Shown piece after piece: positions 1-12,500 of a stretch of 64,000 nucleotides of DNA. Position 1 is the stretch's first letter; every line of letters begins with the position of its first letter. Below the pieces are notes generated by a model. It saw nothing but the letters and a program-made list of their open reading frames with translations. It ran no database searches and was not told the DNA's origin. The DNA comes from Apus apus (lineage: Eukaryota > Chordata > Aves > Apodiformes > Apodidae), in contig NC_067283.1 of assembly GCF_020740795.1 (NCBI RefSeq), forward strand, positions 43,513,659 to 43,577,658, given 5' to 3'. The position numbers were made by a program, and so were the translations under genes.

Positions 1-587
1 TGTCTAGGCGTCTCCTGCTTTCCGAGTCATCATCGCTTGTTTCTGAGCTGCTGCAACTCGAGCCCCGGCCCTGGCTTTTCCTCCTGTGATAGCGTTTATG
101 CACTGTGCTCGGTGAAGCAATGTTCATTTTTAACCTGCTGAGCTTTGGGGGTAAGTTCTCGTCCATGTCAAACTCATCATCTGACTCGCCCTCCTCAAAA
201 ATCTGATTGAGGACTGGCGCGCTCTTTCTCGAAGTAAGACGATTTGTAACTGAAGGCTTGCGGCGCAGAACAACTTGAGTAGAAAGAGAAATAGGTTTCT
301 TATCTTCTTCATCCTCCTCTTCATCTTCTTCTACTCTGAACAAGCACTTCCGGCCACTCGTAGTGGGTTTTAAGCTCACCGATGGGACGGCTGAAAGTGC
401 AGGTCCAGCTAATTCAGGGGTATCTTCTTTCTTTGCCGAGTCTCCGAGGGCCTTGCTTCTGTGGCCGTTGAGAACATTCTCAGCCGTGCGAGCTGGTGAC
501 TGAGGAACAGTTGCATGGGAGAGAGGAGAAGCTGTGAGGTCATCCTCCAGATCTTGGGGTACATCGATTTTTGTTGGCCACGATTGC
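1..587 (-). CDS. SNRK: SNRK coding exon 5: C-terminal tail (partial, runs off the left edge)
   Basis: The acceptor TTTATGTAG|G at 588 opens a reading frame with no stop to position 1 (195 codons, residues 361-555). The tail is low in predicted structure: a Ser/Pro stretch, an acidic run of about 11 residues ([14 protein letters not shown], 302-332), a basic segment rich in Arg, a second acidic patch around 165-190, and an RRKSQGR-type basic motif followed by a serine/aspartate-rich stretch near the edge. The basic clusters could serve as nuclear localisation signals (inference). Homology to the SNRK tail is clear throughout. Human SNRK continues for about 210 more residues, which should lie left of this window. 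Confidence 0.95.
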
Positions 588-3500
588 CTACATAAACAAG
601 TACAAAAGGAAAGTTAGATCACGGTGAGCATTTCAGAACACAGAAGAAAGTGTAATATCTGCACAGGAGCAGCACAAGTATTGCCACACGAATGGGCCTG
701 CTGGGCGGCATATGAACGTCCTTTATACAGAAGCATAGTTCAGAAATTACATTGGTTACTCTCAACCAAAATCTTAAGATTTCACTGCTTTCAGAAAATG
801 AATTATCACTTAAAGTGAAAAAGCACTTTAAATAATTGTCTCAATAACATGAAGTAGTAGAAAGATGCGAGCTTATTCAAGCACAACTCAAGTAAGACAG
901 TATTGCAAGCTGCTTTTAATCTTATTTTTTCCCAGCATTCAGAAAATAAAATTAGGTTACAATTAACATGACTCAGACTGAAAAGCTGAGTCTTAAGAAA
1001 CATTCTCATTTTCAGTAAGTCTCATTCAGACCAAGCTCTAGTCTACAAAATCCCCTTCAATTTTAAACACAGATGAATTGAGATTATCTATTTGTCCTTA
1101 GCTGAGCAACTGGAATTATCCAGCTGCATGAATCCAGCACTCAAGCTGCCTAAGAATACAAACCATAAATCAAAGTTCAAAATGTAGGACTATGTACTCC
1201 ATTAGCTCAAAATGGAAGTAACACTTCAATGCAAGTAAATCAGTTTTAACAGTTATCAGCTGATGTCTTATCACCAGTATTTAAATGCTTATCTAATGTT
1301 TTGTTTTTCACTGTAAATCCTAATATATACAGTAGTTTTCTCATCATACACACAAACTAAATAAAGAACAAAGACTGCCAGTCTTTCCTCTTTGTATTTT
1401 GAAAGCCTAATCCAAAAGACCAACACCTAAACACTGAATAATTCTTCAACTGCTTCACTCGGTGTAAGCCCCACATTTCTTGTGGGCAAGACATTCTTTC
1501 TAGCGTCTCAAAGTTAAGAGTTACCTGTAATTTTAAAATGTAACTTCATATAGCTAAAATACTCTTGCATACCACATGAGAAGCTGTAGTGGAGGCCTCT
1601 GTTCACATATTGATAGTGTATTACAAGACCTTACCAACTATATTTTGGGAGTGCCAAAAGAAAGGGCCGCATGTCTTTATAGCCCATTTCAGAAGCAAGG
1701 TGTTGGTGGAAAGCAGAGAATGATTCACACCAAGTGTGACCCCAGATATCTGCTCAGACAGCCTGCATACAAAGAAGGATCATACCAGCTTCCTGAACTC
1801 CACTGTGTTAATAGGTCAAGCTGAAGAAACAAGGAAAGCTCAGACACCTCTTTGCTATTCTTATTCTACACATGTTCTTTTTAAGTGTTTATTGTTAATG
1901 AAAGCACCTGCACTATGACTGCACTTGCACAAGGCTGCCTCTGTCATGCCTGGACAGAAAAGGATCCTGAAGTGTGAGATGCTTGTCTGCACAGGTGACA
2001 ACTGACATCTGTCTTCCCAATTGTATGAGCTTTGAAGAAAAGTACTTCATTAAAGCCAACATTAAACTCATCAAGCCTAACTGCAGAGTTCAAAGTGCTT
2101 TGCTTTGCAAACCAGTGATACAAAAATCCACCAGGATCCTCTAACAGCAGGACCTGGCTGCCAACACACCCATATGAGCCCATGTAGTCCTTTCCCTGAT
2201 TTCTCACTGGACACGGGGAGCTGCTGGTGCCCTCATACCAGTTCCCCTCCAGTGAGTTAAGGGGCACTGTCTGGAGGGAGACCACGTAACCAGCAGCTCA
2301 GCCTCAAGCTGTCCAGACAACAAGTGGTGCCTGGGCTGTGGTCCTCCTTGGTTTGACACTGGGATCCTCCCTTAGGCCCCAGCTGACTTCAGAAACGCTG
2401 GGAACCACTGACCTAGTTTTCTGATGACTTGTGCTATGCTGGTTATTTTAAACACAAACAACTGTCTGTGATTAACAAACAGGACTTAAATAATGTAGAA
2501 ATCTAACTACCAAAGTGGCAGAATTTGAAGATCTAAACATTTTGAGGATTAACTGTGCTTTAGGAACAAGCTGGTTTGTCAGAAAAAGGAAGAGTTCTGT
2601 GGCTGTCACAATAAAAGGTAAATATAGTATCCAACAGTACTGTAGTTTCTAGGCAATAAACCTCCTCACTACAGTATGTTTATCTCTCTGTAGCAGCCCA
2701 TGCTTGCCTCCCATCCCCCCACCCCTTATTCCCAGGAGGCCTGAGGGAAGAGTGGGATAGAAGGGAAGCTCCAGGTTGCAAGTTATTTTTTTTTTTTCTT
2801 ATTAAATCTTTTGAAGTCTCAAAATCAAAGTAGTGCACTACTTTGTTGCCTTATCCATGAGGTCATTCTATATAGACACTTTGAATTTAGAACCATCATG
2901 AAGACAAGGAATTGCTACCTGGGACCATTAAGGGCAAGAGTTCCTGAGTTTATGCTTGATCTCCTTGTCGTGAAAAAAATAATATTCATAAGGCATGCTT
3001 CAACTGCTCCATTCAATTTTACAAATTCAGAGATTTAGGGTCCATTAACTTGTTTGATCCTGTTCCTCATATAACTGGAGCAGGTCTTCTACTGAAGGAG
3101 TGACAATGATGCAGATAAAAAAACTAAAACAATTTAAAAGCAGATTTCATAGTTAGAGAATTTTCATTTGAAGGTAAACTCAAATTTTTACTCTAAAATA
3201 ATTTCTTTTATATCTAATACTTAGCATTAGACACATTTGATGCTCTTGCTTGGATTTCTTTTTTAAAAGAAATAGACATAAGAGGATGGTGGTTTTTTCT
3301 GGGTCTTTTTGTGTTGTGGTTTTTTTTGTTCTTTCTCTCCTCCTGTGTGGATGGTTGAACTTTGTGATCTTAGAGGTCTTTTCCAACCATAATGATTCTG
3401 TGAGGATGAGCACTTGAGAGAACTGCAGATGAAAGTTACAGTATTATCCTTTAAAATAAGTAAAATCTGGAACACCAAACTGCAGACCACTTGGTTCTGT

Positions 3501-6500
3501 AGGCAACCTTTATAAGAGTTATTGTTGCAGGCAACTAAAGTAACTTGTAACCATACAACATACCATAAAGTGACCTTGGAGTGAATGAACTTTCAGGGCA
3601 GCAACAACTTACCAGTCTACCCTAGTACACCACACAGGGTGCAGTTGGTGTGGAGATGACCAAGTTAAGTACCACTGTTAAGGTTCAGAGAGAAACAACT
3701 AGTTCTTCAGGGAGAAAGAATGGTATTGACAGCCTCCTCTAAAACTCAAAATCTCAGCCTAAATCCAAGTTAACAATCGATGAAGATAACTTATCTTTAA
3801 CCTATTTTCCAAAGTGCATGCCCTTAATTTATACCAAGTGACCATTTTTTCTAGATTGAGCTTGAGGTAGTAGTATCTGACTTTTATCAATTAGGCCAAG
3901 GAAAATACGGATATGCACCAGAAGGCCACCATAGCATTTATGTCCTTCTCATTATTCCTATGGAATTATTTCACATGTGACCTGATATGAAAGTTGCACA
4001 AAGAAACCTTTGGAATGAACAGGCTGTTTTGTCTTTTTCTCCAAATTCCACAGACAGATTAACCACACTGAAGGTAGGCAGCAGCTCCAGACATCAGCAC
4101 AAAAACTTACTAGTCGTCTCTCACAAAGAGATTAGAAGAATATTTTACCAAAACCTAAAAGGCAACTCTTGAAGAGACTGGAGGTAAAAGAACAAAAATT
4201 AACAGAAATTAACAAATTGTGCCTCAGCACAACCTCCACCTTCACTGGAAAGATTGTTTAGATGGGCCAAAATAAGATTTTTTTTCAGTACCATTGGTTC
4301 CCTATTCATAGTCTAATGCTTAACTGAGCAAGTTAAAACAAAATGTTTATGAAAAGTAACTTATCAAAACATGTATCCTCCAATACCAATGCACAGGTAG
4401 AAACGACACTATTCACCCTGTGTTTGTTTTTTTAAAGCATATACTGCTGTCACTGAAAACAGGGGGTGCGCTTTGGTAACTGGTTGCAGAGCAAATGGAC
4501 AAGTTCAACTTATCAATACCAACTAGATGCCAGAATCCCAATTTCCCCTTTAGTTTTACTGTGTCACAAGCTTGAGCTTTGAAAAATCTCAGGGAACTTT
4601 ATTGGATGTTTTTTTTAATCATGTTTTTGTTAAAAAAAAAAAGTATGGCCATATCTTGAAATGGGTGATTAAAGCAATTAATTCAGCAGTTTTTCTTAGA
4701 CAACAGGTACACCAACTGATAATAAAAAAAACATAACCTACTCATTTGCTAAGCTATTTTTTTCCAGGGTCATTACATACACAGTTTGTATGAGGAACTG
4801 AAGGTCAATGAATATGCCCTTTCCTAGCAGGTGTGAAAACTTACTACTTTCAGATACAGAATTCAAATTGATTAGGCATTCCATGAACGTGGTACGGACC
4901 TGAAAATACTGTTGGTAACTGATTTCTGAACAGTTTCGGAAGCATCCACAGCACTTTAAACACATTTAAAATCTGCAGTCAGTAAGTATTTTCTTGTTTT
5001 TTAAGAAACAAGTACTTCAGCAATTCAGTAATACTCACATTAAGCGAGGTTAAAAATTTAAATTCCTAAATTCTCACCTGAACTGAGCTTTGATGTTGCT
5101 AGGGCTTGCGGATCTGGTCTGAATTTCTTTCTCTTGTTTTTCTCGCAGAATCCTTTCAGCTAGTAAGAAGTAAGTAGCAGTGATGTGATTGTATTTGTTA
5201 GTTTCCAGTGCCCTAAGGAAAGCACAAAACATGAAATAAACCATACCTCAGTGGTTTTCTAAAAAGTGGATGTGCATCTCACACAACATGCTGTACTTCT
5301 CAGAGTGGGAAGAGTGCCTGAAAGCACAACTGCCTATTTTTGATGTTTTGACAAGCATGTCTTGGTTTTATTAAAAATGAGGAGCCAACCAGCCAATTAT
5401 AGTGGCATGAGGACATCCTCAAAATATCATCCAACAAAATTAAGAAATTCTTCCTTTATTGAGCACTCTTTACATGATGAAATAGTATTTCATTAATATT
5501 ATGCATCCATGATGGGTTTCTCCACTGGCACATACAACCACAAAGTACTGAAATTTGTTTATGCAACAACTGGAAGAAAAGCCTTCATTTTAGGGCTGTC
5601 ACTTTCATTTTACAGTAAAATTAAGCTGATAGGCCAGGAGGCATCACTGAGACATTCTCTAAGAAAGGATGCCACTATTTTGCAGCTAAAAGCTTAATGT
5701 TAGTCTGCTGCTTCCCAACCCTCCCCAATAACAGTAAGACAGCAACAGTTTTTCCAGCTTACACAAACAAATAGGAAAAAAAAATTAAGTCCTCTTTCAA
5801 TTTGGGGAATATTTTCAATTTTGGGTTTTAATCTATTAGAAAAAACTATGTAGCTTACGAGTAAGCTCGCTCAGTGACAATGACTATTTTGAATTATATA
5901 AATAAAATGGAAAATATTTTCAATTAACAAACATCCAGGTATAGTGGAAATGTACTATGGGAAAAACGCTAGAATTTATCACCTCCAAATATGCATATGA
6001 AACACAAGTAAAAAGAATGAATTTCCAAGCAGTTTACTGAAAACTGCAAACTACTGCAGGAATCACACACTGTTCCAAAACATTTTTTTCAATTTTTTCC
6101 TAAGGTTGGGTCTAATTAAGTATTTCTCATCCTAGAATATACTATCACAGAGCAAGATTGCAATACTTTGTTTGTTAACTGAATGGTTTGATATTTAAGC
6201 CCTGAGGAGCCCTTGTTCTCATTACATTCTTCAATCAAAAGTGACAGATACACAAAATAAACAGCATATTAAAGACTGACAACTTACTCCACGATTGTAT
6301 CCCGGTCTGCTATATCACCAAGAACCATGCGTTGTATTATACTGTTGTGTTCCTCCTCAGACAGATTTTTATATGACACAAGAGGAATATTGTACTTTGT
6401 CGCAGGAGATGGGTCAACTCCTTGGAGCCATGCGTGGTTTTCAATCTCTTCCAAAGATGCCCTTCGCTTCGGGTCTCTCTGCAACATCCGTGTAATTAGA

Positions 6501-9500
6501 CTGGGAATAAAAAATAAATCTAAACAAAATGCACTCACAAGTTTAAAAAGCAGCCATTGTAAAAGCAACACTAGGAAGAAATTTTCTGCTGTTGGTCCAC
6601 ATAAATCTTTAGCAGTCTTTACAGTAAGCAACATGAAGGGAAATTATTTCTTCTCAGACACTCCAAATATTGCTGAATTGAAACAATTTGCTTATTAAAA
6701 ACCATAAATATCACAAACACTGCAGTTTTTATTTACCATGCTTAGATTCTTAACCTGATTTTTCTGGTTAGTTTGTTTTTAATCGGTCTCACAGGGCAGT
6801 TGTCACAGATGGCCTACAGGCTGGTCTGTAAAGTAACAGAAATATGATTTTCTGTTACTGCTGCTGTCACCAAGAATATGGAATGGCAAGATAAGTAGAA
6901 ATATTTTCTTCTGAAATACTTATCTGACACTGGATTCTTCAGAATCCCTGAAAGAACTGTGATCTGTTCTATCCATAGAGAGAAAAACCCACAACAAAAT
7001 ACTATCTGGGAGGATGAAGTGACAAACCTACTAATGGATTGATACTGAGTGTTTACAAGGGCTGGAAAGAAAGTGCATGAATACCCCAAATAAACATAAA
7101 ATCACTTGATTAGCAGAGCACATCCTTGTTCACCTACTATACATGAAGAATTCTTGAGGGAAGTATTTTTGGCTTTGCACAACAAACAGAACATGGATAC
7201 AGTTTTAGTGCCAAGGTTTCAGTGAAACTTTATTGCTTCAATATGTGGAATGAAAGCTCTGCAGCTCTCACATAATGCTTTTTATTGAACTAACTATACT
7301 ACAACATGCAACTTCAAGCTGCAAGGCCACACAAATTACAAAGGAAAGAATTATTATTATTAATAATATTAAGAATTATTATCATCAATAAATTATTATT
7401 AATAATAATATTTTAGTGTGTGAAAAGATGTATGGCATTAAGAAAGGAGGCTAACTCAGACTTCTTAAAACTCTACTGTACAAAAAAGTCATGTATATAC
7501 TTAGTAGCTGGGTCTCTGCCTTTACCAAAAGGAAAGGTGAAGTGAGACATGGGAGACTGGATTTTTCTTTGGTTCTGTTAATACTCTGACAGAAAGGGAA
7601 CAAAATAAATACTTCATTTGACTTTTTTTTAAATTACACCTGTAGTAAAACCACACCAATGTACACATTTGCCTCCTCCTTTGAGCTTGCTTAAGCATCC
7701 CAGACCACCAAAAATGCTTTCATTCCAAGCAAGAACTTTAAATATTCCCAGTTTTCTCCCTAGGCAAACCCAACTTACAGGACTTGGGTAACTGACCATA
7801 CATTGTTGATGCATCACTGTAGAGAAAGCAGATCTACTTGGGCCTTCAAGCAAGTAAGCCTTAGCCAATAGATTAAGGAAAGGGCTACAGAAAGTAAGTT
7901 TCCTGGCCTCAGCAGCAGCATCACAAAAGACTTACTCATGGAATTCACTGATAAGAGCTCTCTTATAAACCTCTCCTTGTATGTAAGGCTCTTCAAGCTG
8001 TTGGGAACACTGATGGCAGCTTTTCCATGTTACTATTAAATGCTAGACACTAATGACAAGACAGGAAAACCATCCCAGACATCATGCTATGCATTAGATT
8101 CCTGGACCACCCAGATGATATGTGAAGCGAGGAATGGTCTGTATTATCACAGCTGTAACAAATACCCTCTGTGTCAACCAACAGAATCCCAGGTTCTGCT
8201 CTAGAACCTAGATGCATTTTTCAGACATTTATAAAGGCACCTGGACTTTCATATAGAAAATGAAAAGTTACTCTTCTGCAGATTCAAGAACCCAGTCAAG
8301 CATTGTAAAATAGTTTAAGCAATGCAATTGGGATATATATTAAAACGACTGAAGAGGTAATTAACTAATAGGGAAATACAGGAAATACTGGAGCATATTA
8401 AAAAATCAAAAAGCTGCAGTGAACACAGCAGAAAAACAACAAACCAAAATGAGCCATGGTTCCTCAAGTGGCATATGGTATTTGCAGACAGAATATTTTT
8501 CTCCCTTGATTGCTTAGAATGTTGATTCGGAGTTGCAATTTCAGGAGGAGATGAGCAAAATTTGCTGTGATATTACTTGGGTTTTGACAACTTGTATTTT
8601 GAACAGAAATTTATAGGAATCACTACCTTTTTAATCCCTGCCAAAAAATACTCTCAGCAACACCTTGTAATTTGTCAGCAAGAGTGGTGGCCAAAGTCAG
8701 TCAATAGTGAGCAGCTCCTTCAATCATTTATAAAATACAAGACAACTGAGACATATAGAAGAAAAACACATTGTGTGAAATCAAAATGAAATTTCATACA
8801 CATGTGGGAAAAACCTATTGGCAAAAAGTTATTATGGAATTAACCTTAGTATTAGGAGACACAAAGAATAAAAAAATTGCAATACTGTTTCCCAAGAAAC
8901 TACACAATCAGTGGGAAGAAATACTGACAACTAAGCATAGGTATAGTATCTTAACAGGCAAGAAATACTCTGCACACTTATAATACAGTATTGGGGAACT
9001 CCCAAAGGTAATGAGAACCCACTTCTATTATGCTTCCTAGTTCTTTAGTACTCTACTTACTCTTTACATTCTTTGGACACATGAGGTGGCACTGTATATT
9101 TGCAGTCCATTATCATAGTCAGAGTTTCACTGTCATTTGCTTCTTGAAATGGTGGTTGTCCACAAACCAACATGAAGAGGATGACCCCCAAACTCCATAT
9201 ATCTGTAAATATATAGCACATATATTAAAATAACTGTGAGGAAGCAGACAATTGCCATCAAAATCATGAAGTATTCTTGAGATGCATGCTGGGGTTACTA
9301 ATGCTCTCTTGATTATCAGTGTGGCTTATGGAATTTGCAATCCCACTAAAGCAAAAAATATGGTAGTTTCATTATTTGACAGCTTTTAGAGTGTTTCAGA
9401 GGATAAATGTATCATATTTCATTACTTCAAGGATGCATACCAGCTTGAGATGCATAACATTTTTGGTAGCAAAGTGTTAAATAAAGTACAACAATCTGGT

Positions 9501-12500
9501 CACTCAGAATACAAGAATTTATTACCCTTTTCCTCACAGGTAGGCACAGATTATTTAAGAGATTTGTATTCAAAGCACGTTCCTTTTTGAAGGACTAGCA
9601 TAAACTGTTCTCAGTATTGTTTACATGCTACTGTATGAAATAAGAAATTACAAAAACAGTCACTTCTTTCAATGAGACTGAACCAGATATATTTTTTCTT
9701 CAGTACCATTGCTTTAAAAAATTATTTGCTACTTGTAACAGCAAATAGTAATTGAAATTTACATAAATCCTACACCAATCATGTTACAAAATGTCTTGTA
9801 ATGTTACAAAGCTTTTTTATTGAAATATCAACCAAACATAATATAATTAACAGTGATCCCTACTACACTCTAGAATTCTTCTTGTTTTCTTTGTATCCTT
9901 CTAATTCCTGCTTGTATGAAATACCAAAAGATGAAAAAGAAGCACTTCTGGGCATGAAAGCTTTTAGCTGGTAAAAACTAATACTTAGGTCAAATCTTTA
10001 AGATTTTGCCTAGAATAAAATATTTCACAGGTCTCACTGCATGCAATACAAGGAGCTTAAATATCGAGAATATCGCACAAAATAAGTAACTCCAATATAG
10101 GGTTAGAGAAAAGGCCATGTTCTTAAGACTTCAGGTACAACTCCATGGTCTCGACATGTCAATGGCAGTTTTGGGTCTTATACACTAGCATTTCACAGAC
10201 CTGTACCCAGTAAAACCAAACAAACAGCTATAGTGAAAGAACTGAACAGGCAGACGCCTCCTGACGGAACAGGGGAGAGCAGCTCACGGTGGTCTAGGAA
10301 GCAGAGTACACCAGCTCTGTCCTGGAAGGCTTGCAAGAGAAAACCACGCTACATTACCCACCCAACTGCATCTCGCTTTCTGTACTCTACTCCAAATACT
10401 TGACATACCCTTAATGCTGAGGAATGGCTACAATTGTATTTAATAATGTAAATCACACACATTCATCCCTAGAACAATTACTCATTTTTGCTAGTTACAA
10501 CCCATTCTTCATATGGTTTAGCTGACAGAAGGAAAAGAAACACTATATGGTAATTTTCTTTTGAGCTCTCATTTGCAGTAAGTGTATGCTATTAACTCAG
10601 ACAATTATTTGATTTCTGTTATACTTACTAGGGCCTCAATCCTGTACATACTGAGCATTTTGAGGCTGGTACATGATATATACCTGCAGCTCCAACAGGA
10701 CTATTCACATGTTTAAGATTCAATAATTGGTTTAATTCTTTGCTAGCCCAATGCCAGAAAGCTGAATGTTCTGAAATGCAGGATTTTTTAAAGCCTCACA
10801 AGAACTAGAGGTAGTTCCACCTAAGAGGTATACTTTCAATTTTGTAAGCCTCCTTATGTCTTCTCCTGTTTGTGGCCAAAATAAGTGTTGGTGCAATATC
10901 TATTTCACACCACACAATAGATTACAATAACTCATTTTTGCATGCACATAAAATATGTAAATTTATGCATTTCTATCAGCAGTCATCTTTTGAATATCAA
11001 TGTCCTTCCTACGTTTTAAACTTTGCCTACGATCTATTTTGTGATATGATACCTAGTATTCTGTTCAATGTTCCCCCCACAACAGAATAAATGCTTCAAG
11101 TCTCCTTTCAGCGTCAAGTATTTTAGAAAAGTCCATGTAGTATTCATAAATACAGACAATGTTTGCTATAATAAAGCAGTACACACTGGCTAAAAAAAAA
11201 ATTGGGGAGGGGAACAGTATAACTAAACTAAGTTAAAAATAACCATAAAAAACTTCAAACAGAAGGAAAACCAGAATATTCTAAGACATCAAGCTTAAAG
11301 TAAGAGTCCTGGGAAAAGGACAGCATTCACAGTAAGAAGACAAGTTCCATGAAATCATCATACACAAGAAACTCCAGCAGATCTTGAAGTTTCAACTGCA
11401 CTGAATAGATACTGACCATCCTTAACTATTTTCTTTCAGAAAGAAGCCTGCTAATCAATTTTCTCTTTTACTCACATGGCTTCTTTTCTACACTTTTCTG
11501 TACTTCAGTTTAGAAGTATTTCTGATTATAGTTACTGGTTAATAGTTTTCCACAAGTTATGCAGATAAACATGTATGTTTCCTTTATAAATAGAATAATA
11601 AATAAGTAAGTTCTGAAGCAGAATCCAACTGATCCTCTAAATGCAAAGAAATAACTATTGTTTGCTATAAGGTGATGTCTAGTTAGATATCAAGCTATAT
11701 GTTTTGACAAATAAAACAGTAATTACTGACTAGCCAGCACATAACAGAAATTTGTATATTTTTTATTTCACTAGTTACTGTATTTTGCACTCCATATCCA
11801 CAGGTCATTCCAGTTAAGAAGAGCTGTAAATGAAACATTTTTATTTTAAATACAACAGCATAAAAATAGAATATAAACTCTTGTTAACAGGGAAATACCA
11901 TGCACTGAACTGCTAATGTATTTCATTGTACCATACATTTTGTATTACTAAAAGGGCATCATGTGTATGCAGAAAAAAAGTTGTTGGAAACTAAGAATGG
12001 TGCTTAAGACCTTTTGACCTTGTCATCTAGATATTCTTATGCTCTCAGTGAAGAGCACTAGAATCGTAGAAGGGTTTGGGTTGGAAGGGACCCTAACAAT
12101 CATCCAGTTCCAACCCCTCTGCCATGGGCAGGGACACCTCCCGCTAGATCAGGTTACTCAAGGCCCCATCCAACCTGGTCTTGAAGACCTCCAAGAAGGG
12201 GACATCCGTAACCTCCCTGTGCAACCTGTTCCAGCATCTCACCACCCTCACAGGAAAATACTCTTTTCCAGTGTCCAACCTATCACTGGCTCAGGTTGCC
12301 CAGAAAAGTTGTGAAATCTCTATCCTTGGTGAGATTGAAAAATTGTCTGGACACAGTCCTGGGCAACTGACTCCAGATGACTCTGCTTGACCAGGGGGAT
12401 GAGGCCAGATGACCTTCAGCAAAACTATACTTCCTTTTGCCCATCAGAAGCAGTGCATTGTAGGTCTTTGAGAAAATGAAAGCATGACAGCACAGTAAGA

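Noticed and set aside
3863..3874. TGAGGTAGTAGT, identical to the first 12 bases of let-7i, on the + strand.
   Set aside because: No complementary arm was found within about 100 bases on either side and the rest of the mature sequence differs. It is most likely a chance match.
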